A DNA stretch of 64,000 bases, taken from contig OX352762.1 of the NCBI GenBank assembly GCA_947095585.1, positions 24,280,669-24,344,668 on the forward strand, written 5' to 3'. Position 1 is the stretch's first letter, and every line of letters starts with the position of its first letter. The notes below the pieces were generated by a model that saw nothing but the letters and a program-made list of their open reading frames with translations, was not told the DNA's origin and did no database searches. This DNA is from Nephrocerus scutellatus (Eukaryota; Arthropoda; Insecta; Diptera; Pipunculidae). The position numbers and the translations under genes were made by a program. Below, piece by piece: positions 57,629-64,000 of this stretch.

Positions 57629-60600
57629 TTTTTTTTTTTTAAAGACTCATTGCCAAGGGATAAGACCCTGAATGACGTTCGTCACGGCAATAAGTTGGGC
57701 TATGGCCCTTTATTAAAATTAAATATTAAAAAATTCGAAGGAATGTGATTTACAATATAATACATTCCTCACGTTTGTAGCCGGTTTCAATTTATTTTCT
57801 CAGAATTATCTCTGATTCATTGAAAAAAGCAATACGAAATAACGAGCACGAAACTAAAACGACGCGAGTCCAAATACTTTTATCAATGAATCATGGTCAG
57901 GGAAAACTACAAAAAACCTTTACCAAGAAAATATTACAAAATAAACAACAAATATTATAAATAATACAAAAAATAATAATTTTTTATATAAAATAATCTT
58001 ATCCTCTAATGAACACTACGGTCGTCCTTCAGGAAGTTGTTTACAGCTATTTTGAAGGCCTGTAAATTATAAGATTCGGGAAATACGGAGTCGACCAATT
58101 GATTCCACATCGAAGTCACTCTCGGATAAAAGGACGATTTGAAGTGTTGGGTTCTACATGAGAACGGTTTTAAGCCAAACCTATGTTGATTAGACCTCAA
58201 ACGAGTGTTAACATTGCTGACAAAATGACCTGGGAATAGAGAACGGGTTTCTGAAGAACATCTACCGTTGTAAAATTTGTAGAAAACAGATAAAGCTCCA
58301 ACATTAGGTCTATGCTCCAAAGAATCAAGAGATGAAGTAATTGTTACATCGTTTATCAAACGGATAACTCTATTTTGAATTCCATCAAGATGAACCAAAT
58401 GCGATCTTGGAGCCCCACCCCACACAAATGAATTAAATTCTAAAATTGGTCTAACATAAGATTTATATAAACTTAATACTTCAGAGGGGCTGAAGTAAAA
58501 ATTACAACGTCTTATAAAGCCCAAGCATTGGCTCGCTCTTTTTGAGATTTCATAAATATGTTCCTTTCAGGAAAGTTCACTAGAAATTTTCAAACCTAAC
58601 ATCTTAAGTGAAACTGATCTCGCAATAGTGGCACCATTAATTACTGGTGCTACGTAATGTTGAATTGCCTTTTGAGAAAAAAGACAAGCCTGGAATTTAT
58701 TTGGGTTAAATTCCACCCTATTAGATCTGCCCAAATCAAGAATAACTTGAATGCTCGACAGAATTGTCGAATTCATTAATTCACGCGAACCAATCAAGCG
58801 AGAATTGCATTCTTTTTGACTAACAAACTCCATGGAAGCCGATAACGTCGTATCATCAGCAAATGATTGGATATCACATGTTGTAGAAGACAACAAGTCA
58901 TTGATATATATTAAGAAGATGAGGAAAAACCATTCAATACCACTTTTATTTTGCGGTTCCATAAATAATCCTCAATCCATGTAATAAGAGAGGGGTGTAA
59001 GTTGAGCGCACGAATCTTATTAATAAGACAAATATGCCAAACTCTATCAAAAGCCTTAGAAATATCCAAGGACACAACGCTTGATTCGCCTAGATTTTCA
59101 ATGCTTCGCTCCCAACAATGAGTCATGCACGTCATTAGTTCACCTGAAGATCGATTTTTTCGAAATCCATACTGAACATTGGATAAAAGAGCATTCGAAT
59201 CCAGATAGCTCATTAGTTTGAAATTAATGATATATTCCATGACTTTTTGAACAGAGCAATAGGGCGGTAGTTAGTAGGTGCAGATTTATCACCTTTTTTC
59301 GGGACGGGTTGAATATTAGCTATTTTCCAAATTGACGGAAAAACACCTGTCTTCATTGAGAGATAAAACAATTTGCTAAGCGGTTTTGCTAAAGTATGAT
59401 GACATTTTTTCAATAATAATGGTGGAATACCGTCGGGTCCAGGTGCTTTATTGGTGTCAAGTTCTTTAAGAATTTTGGAAACAACCCGACGACGGAATAA
59501 ATTGAAGACATACCAGGGCCTACATTCTGGAGAATTGGTGGACTTTGGTTAGAAAATGGAAGGGTTGACGCACTAGCAAAATGCGAAGCTAAGAGATTTG
59601 CTTTCTGAATATCAGTTTTATAAAGAATACCATTATGGAATAGAGTAGGAACAGAAGAAGTCTTTTCTGCAAAGTTTCTTTTAACCATTGCTGCAAATGA
59701 CCGAAAGCTTTTAATGTTTGAATCACAATCTAAAATTTTCCGCATACTATCTCGAATCTTTTGGTCATTTATTATTTTGGACCTATTAATAATAGCGTTA
59801 GCTCTATTTCTGGCTATTCTAAACTTAACAAGGTTTTCTACGGATGGGCAATTAACGTAGTCCAAATGGGCTGATTTTTTACTCGCGACTGCTGACCTGC
59901 AGTTATCATTAAACCACTTATTCTTACGAATATTGCTTTTCTAAAAGGAGGAAGAAATGAAATTTTTCATTCCTAGCAGAATGGTTGACGTGATCAGTTG
60001 AGAGTTCATCAGCATTATTGTTGGAAAAGCAGGTTGACCAATCAAATGAGCTAAAAAATTGATTCAGGAGCTCCCAGTTAGCATTTTTGAAGTGCCAGAG
60101 TAGCCTTTTACTTGTTGACTCTACAAGGGTTGGGGTTATTGAAAATATATAATAAAATATGGCTAATACCAGAGCGTGGTCGGAAAGACCTAATGGAGCA
60201 GATAAATGAATTGAATATTTATCTGGCATAGAACATATCTAATAGGTGAGGTGATTGACCAGTTGTATCGGGATATCTAGTTGGCTTATCGACGAGTTGA
60301 GTTAGAAGATTGGTATCTGAAAATAGTTCTGCGGATTCACCTGATCGATCTCTACCATTCGAAAATGTCAACCAAGAATCATTATGGACATTAAAATCTC
60401 ACAAGACTATTAATTCTGAAGTTGGTGAGGATTCGTAAATCTTGTCGATTGTTTTCGATAAATTATCAAATTCAATAATAGTGTTATCAGGAGACAAATT
60501 TGGACTACGATAAAGGGAATAAATAAACATTGAATGGTTTGCAATTATAATTTCAATCCATATCAAGGGATTACATTTCGGAACATTAAAATTAGGAATA

Positions 60601-60922
60601 CTAAAACATATATTATCTCTATTAAGAGAACAACCCCTCGATGCGGAACTAAACAGTCGACACGAGAATACCCCGGACATTGAAAATCATTAGGGGTACC
60701 CATAAAAGATCGCGTGAAGATGCGCTACGATGGAGTTAAAATTACCCTTAAAGCCGCGAATATTAGTGAAATGAATTTCAAAATAAGAATTAATTTCACA
60801 ATGTAAAAAAAAAACGAAATACTTGAAAAAAAAATATGTTAAATAAATTAAAATAAAAACAATTAAAAATTACAACAATAAGAAGATTTTTTGAAAGACA
60901 ACAGCCCAACAGAAAATCGCAA
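57629..60922 (-). mobile_element. Jockey-like LINE K inserted in the satellite, with poly-A tail
   Basis: Minus strand. The 3' end is an A-tail, seen as T(10) at 57631-57640. Going 5': C-terminal and thumb domain 58524-58006 (MGFIRRCNFYFSPSEVLSLY, FNSFVWGGAPRSHL, SLDSLEHRPNVGALSVFYKF). RT lies at 59413-58567 (VPKKGDKSAPTNYRPIALF, NVQYGFRKNRSSGELMTCMT, SVVSLDISKAFDRVWH, SFADDTTL with catalytic FADD intact). The linker lies at 59865-59410 and 60229-59924, and endonuclease remnants at 60680-60399 (MFIYSLYRSPNL). Frameshifts at each junction make it non-functional. The 5' boundary near 60922 is where satellite sequence resumes (GATTGAGTTGTTCACATATA). Probably 5' truncated, since the endonuclease start is not recognised. 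Confidence 0.85.
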
Positions 60923-61560
60923 CGATTGAGTTGTTCACATATAAAAACAGGTATGTGTAGCAATTAATTGGTATCATGTAATAGGCAATAAAAATACCTT
61001 CCGTCCTAAAAAAAAGTTGGTCCAATCCATTTCAGTTCAGCAGGGGACGTGTGCAAAAGTGGGCGGGCCTAAATATTGGTATCAACTGGAAGGTGATAAT
61101 TACTTCTACACGGCCGTATTTTTTATATGGGCGTGTGCCAGCTGAAACGGAAGTTTGATCAAGTTGAACCTGCTTCATGTGGTTTTTCATATATTTGAGT
61201 GAAATATCATATGATTGAGTTGTTCACATATAAAAACAGGTATGTGTAACAATTAATTGTTATCATGTAATAGGCAATAAAAATACCTTCCGTCCTATAA
61301 AAAAGTTGGTCCAATCCAACTCTCCTCGACAGAGTTATAGCCAAAAATGACTTTCACATTTAAGTTCAGCAGGGGCGTGTGCAAAAGTGGGCAGGCCTAA
61401 ATATTGGTATCAACTGAAAGGTGAAGATTACTTTTACACAGCCTTATTTTTGTAATGTGCGCGCGCCAGTAAAACGGAAGTTTGATCAAGTTGTACTTGG
61501 TTCATGTAGTTTGTCATATATTTGAGTGAAATATCATATGATTGTATATAACATGTGTTA
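60923..61560 (+). repeat. Tandem satellite-like units of about 290 bp (right block)
   Basis: Two units: GTATCATGTAATAGGCAATA at about 60971 and GTTATCATGTAATAGGCAAT at about 61259, spacing about 288. GTGTGCAAAAGTGGGC occurs at about 61048 and 61375. GATTGAGTTGTTCACATATA at 60923 and about 61214 gives the same spacing. No coding sequence. Confidence 0.8.
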
Positions 61561-61854
61561 TATAGCAAAGTGCATTAAAACCTTTTTAACGCGGTTAGGG
61601 CTTTCGGTCACTGAAAGCCCTTATTGAGCAGTCCTCAAAAACTGCAATCTTGTTTGGAAGTTGTAAAGTCAGAATTCAACATAATTATAAACATTTCAAT
61701 AACCATAGCCAAAGTACATACTTTTTGATATGAATTTGAGTCAAATCGTACCATAAATACGAAAAATTGAAATATCACGACTACAGTGCTACCTATCGGG
61801 ATTAAAATAAACCTTCCTGCAGACTAAACTAACATATTGTCATGGTTTGGTGTC

Positions 61855-62400
61855 AATCGGTGCCCGTGGCTGGCACACCAAATCTTGTGATCAATTTTTA
61901 ACTCACTTCCTTAAGCCAGATTTCATTGAAACTTTGCACACCTGTGTATCTTCCACGACAATACTTTCTATTTGGGGGGCCTCGTGGTCGGGACGCTCCC
62001 ATACAAATATTTTACAAAATTTACGCGATTTTCTTCAAATTTTATACGCATCTGTATCTCCGATGGACAACACTTTTTATAAAAATTTGGTCCCCGGGGG
62101 CCAATACAAATTTTATAAAAAAAAATACACGACTTTTTTCAAATTTTATACGCATATGTATCTCAGACGTAGAACACTTCTTGTAAAAATATGTTAGTGA
62201 TCGGGTCCCGGGGTCGGGGGGCTCCCATACAAGTTTTAAAAAAAAATGTTCCCGATTTTCTTTAAATTTTATACGCATGTGTATCTCCGATTGACAAAAC
62301 TTTTTGTAGACATTTGGATATGATCGGGCAAATTTTTTCAAACTTTGCTCATTACGTATCCCCGATTAGAGAATTTACACGAAAAATCTGCCAGATCAAA
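61855..62400 (+). repeat. Family A repeat (copy 8), start and end blocks present
   Basis: Start block (CCCGTGGCTGGC, then CTTGTGATCAATTTTTAACT) at about 61863. Units near 62022, 62133 and 62256 carry TATACGCATGTGTATCTCCG or variants, at spacings of about 111 and 122. End block GAGAATTTACACGAAAAATC at about 62371. A near-complete member of the family, without ORF. Confidence 0.75.
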
Positions 62401-62822
62401 AAAAAATTATCTGCGGTTTTTTTTCAGTTTTATTTTTCATCTGAATGCTCCAAAATAATCGACATGACATGTCTCATGTTTAAAGAAACAAACAACTACA
62501 ACTGTACAAAAATGATATGTTAATTTTTTCAGAGTAAAAATATCGTATCCGGTGTGTAAAAAAAGAAAAAAAAATTTTTAGAGAGTGAAAAAAAAACAGA
62601 TCTGAATTTTGACAGTTAAATTTTCTCCGATTTTTAAGGCATAAAAAATCACACACAAATACAACGATAACTATTTTTAATTTTGCTGCATGTAGAACAT
62701 CTCTTCCAAACGAACAGTCTCTTCACTTATGTTACTTTAGATACAGCTATTAATTTTCATAATTCAGTCCAATCGAACGCGGCTAATGTAGATTTCTACA
62801 ATTTAAATTCATATTCAACTAA

Positions 62823-62966
62823 AGCCGTATTTTATTGCCGAGGAACAACAACAATTGCACTGTCGAATTCCTTCTTTGGAATTGTGAAAACCTGCTGTTT
62901 GGTTGGTTTTGGCTGGTTTTGACATTCGAATTCCTAACTCGCTCGGCAATTAAATGCAGCTTAAAT
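62823..62966. mobile_element. MITE-like element family B (copy 2)
   Basis: Terminal inverted repeats GCCGTATTTTATTGCCGAGG and CTCGGCAATTAAATGCAGC. The interior AACAATTGCACTGTCGAATT and AAACCTGCTGTTTGG is shared, reversed, with 2413-2552. It sits next to copy 3 and near sequence shared with 5.3 kb. Confidence 0.65.
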
Positions 62967-62977
62967 TACTTAACTAT

Positions 62978-63095
62978 AGCTGTATTTTATATGCAGAGGA
63001 ATAAGGAATTACAACAACAATTGCACTATCTTATTCCCTCTGTTTTGCTAATTTCCAAATTCTAATTCTTTATTCCTCGGCAAATTAAATACGCC
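62978..63095. mobile_element. MITE-like element family B (copy 3)
   Basis: The left end AGCTGTATTTTATATGCAGA, GGAATAAGGAATT and the right end TTTATTCCTCGG, AAATTAAATACGCC are inverted. The interior is shorter, with CAACAATTGCACT shared with copy 2. It is separated from copy 2 by only about ten bases. Confidence 0.6.
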
Positions 63096-63366
63096 TTATA
63101 TCAGTACATTAGTACATTTACTTTCACTGTTTCACATTAAGTCAGATTATATTTATATCATTCTATCATGCCTCCTCTTTTGAACGTTTGTTCTCGTTAA
63201 TCATTCTCAGATCTTGTCTCTTGTGTTTCTGCTATGCAGCATGCTAACATTGTAGTTTGCGAATTTGATAAGAGAAAATTTTTAAAAAATTTAATTTAGT
63301 TGCAAAATTTTTTGCATCGGCGCCGGCTGTATTGTTGCTTGTTGGTCGAACGTCGTCTTACGCAAA

Positions 63367-63458
63367 ATGGATCCAAATAATGGTGAAGTAAAGGACATTG
63401 ATAAATTACTTAAGTTGGATTCTTATTTAAAACTGTTTGAGAAGGAAATCCGTAGAAG
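63367..63458 (+). CDS. AGBE: Probable first coding exon of 1,4-alpha-glucan branching enzyme
   Basis: ATG at 63367 in a favourable context (GCAAAATGG) opens MDPNNGEVKDIDKLLKLDSY, then LKLFEKEIRR, and meets a donor (AG|GTGTGT) at 63459 in phase 2. The motif of an acidic lead, KLLxLDxYLKxxExEIRRR, is the conserved amino end of animal glycogen branching enzymes (glycoside hydrolase 13), which form alpha-1,6 branches in glycogen in the cytosol. The reading frame closes soon in the intron, so splicing is required. No further exon is recognised before 64000; the catalytic domain should lie beyond the window. The call rests on 30 residues, so it is tentative. Confidence 0.65.
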
Positions 63459-64000
63459 GTGTGTTACATCGCTATTAATAATATGTGCAATATAAATATT
63501 CACTTCATTAACAAATGTTGGTACTGAAGGTCTCTGCAAACAAATCGCCGGCAATGTCAGTTCAAGGTTATTTCATTAAAGAAAAACAAGATATTTTCAT
63601 TAAACGGAAGGCCTATCGCACATTTGTGGATTGTTGTGACCTGCCCTGCCGAAAATTACAAATAATGTATTTTAAGTGCAATTTGGGAACTTCATGTGGA
63701 ATTCGGAATGATTGACCTCATCTTTGCTTACATTTTGTTTGCGTTATCTCGGATGTTTAGTACGGAAGGCTCTGCTGACGTCGTGCACGCGCAGTGAAGG
63801 CTTTCGTTTTTAGGCAAAAAAGCTGCAATGATACGCAGGATAATAATTATACTGCGTGAATGTTATATTGCAGAAAAGGTTATCAGTAAAAATTATGTCA
63901 GATAAAAATAATATAAGTAGGTATATACTTGGAAATAACTTCTTATTAATGTAATCTCGTCCGACTTAGACTTTTAGCGTGGGCCAATGAAAAAATGTTC
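63459..64000 (+). other. Start of an intron, no further exon seen
   Basis: Follows the phase-2 donor at 63459. Short open frames (e.g. 63515-63715) show no resemblance to the branching enzyme and no acceptor in the right phase that I trust. Confidence 0.4.

Noticed and set aside
63515..63715. 66-residue frame after the branching-enzyme exon
   Set aside because: No resemblance to the enzyme, no phase-compatible acceptor; likely intronic chance frame.

Overview
This is a eukaryotic, AT-rich insect window, most likely from a higher fly (Diptera: Brachycera; a tephritid-like or related genome is a guess). The evidence is a spliced JmjC histone demethylase gene of the KDM4 type with fly-style short internal introns, very long glutamine tracts, large first and last introns full of transposons, and a possible first exon of a glycogen branching enzyme at the right end.

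Layout. 1-3.05 kb is intergenic and dominated by a composite tandem repeat (774-2412) and a small inverted-repeat element. 3.06-3.85 kb looks like a long untranslated first exon ending in a good donor; the next plausible acceptor is at 21.298 kb. The 17.4 kb between them holds retrotransposon, mariner and SINE debris. 21.38-24.62 kb holds the conserved catalytic exons: JmjN, JmjC and its zinc site, a linker, then a Ser/Thr/Gln-rich tail. Every iron, 2-oxoglutarate and zinc ligand of KDM4 enzymes is present. Downstream, three further open segments (27.69-27.94, 28.67-30.83 and 44.39-45.83 kb) each begin behind a splice acceptor in the same phase (phase 1) as the donor of the last catalytic exon. 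The gene may therefore make several proteins that share one demethylase core but differ in their C-termini, one of them carrying two C2H2-type zinc fingers. A 37-base exon at 37.94 kb could close the zinc-finger form.

46-63 kb is mostly repeats: several foldback/MITE-like elements, a retrotransposon endonuclease fragment, a jockey-like LINE copy, and a tandem array of about 290-bp units split by an inserted LINE (about 57.63-60.92 kb). At 63.37-63.46 kb a short exon resembles the N-terminus of 1,4-alpha-glucan branching enzyme.

Repeat landscape. At least four non-LTR lineages are visible: RTE-like; a jockey-like LINE called J here, four copies all on the plus strand; a jockey-like LINE K; and RNase H/R1-like elements, all on the minus strand. 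There are mariner remnants, a tRNA-derived SINE with three copies flanked by target-site duplications, and a dispersed non-coding family called A here, built of about 110-120 bp units, at eight loci. All element coding regions seen carry stops, frameshifts or deletions, so none looks intact. Coordinates of splice sites were read by eye and repeat edges are approximate.
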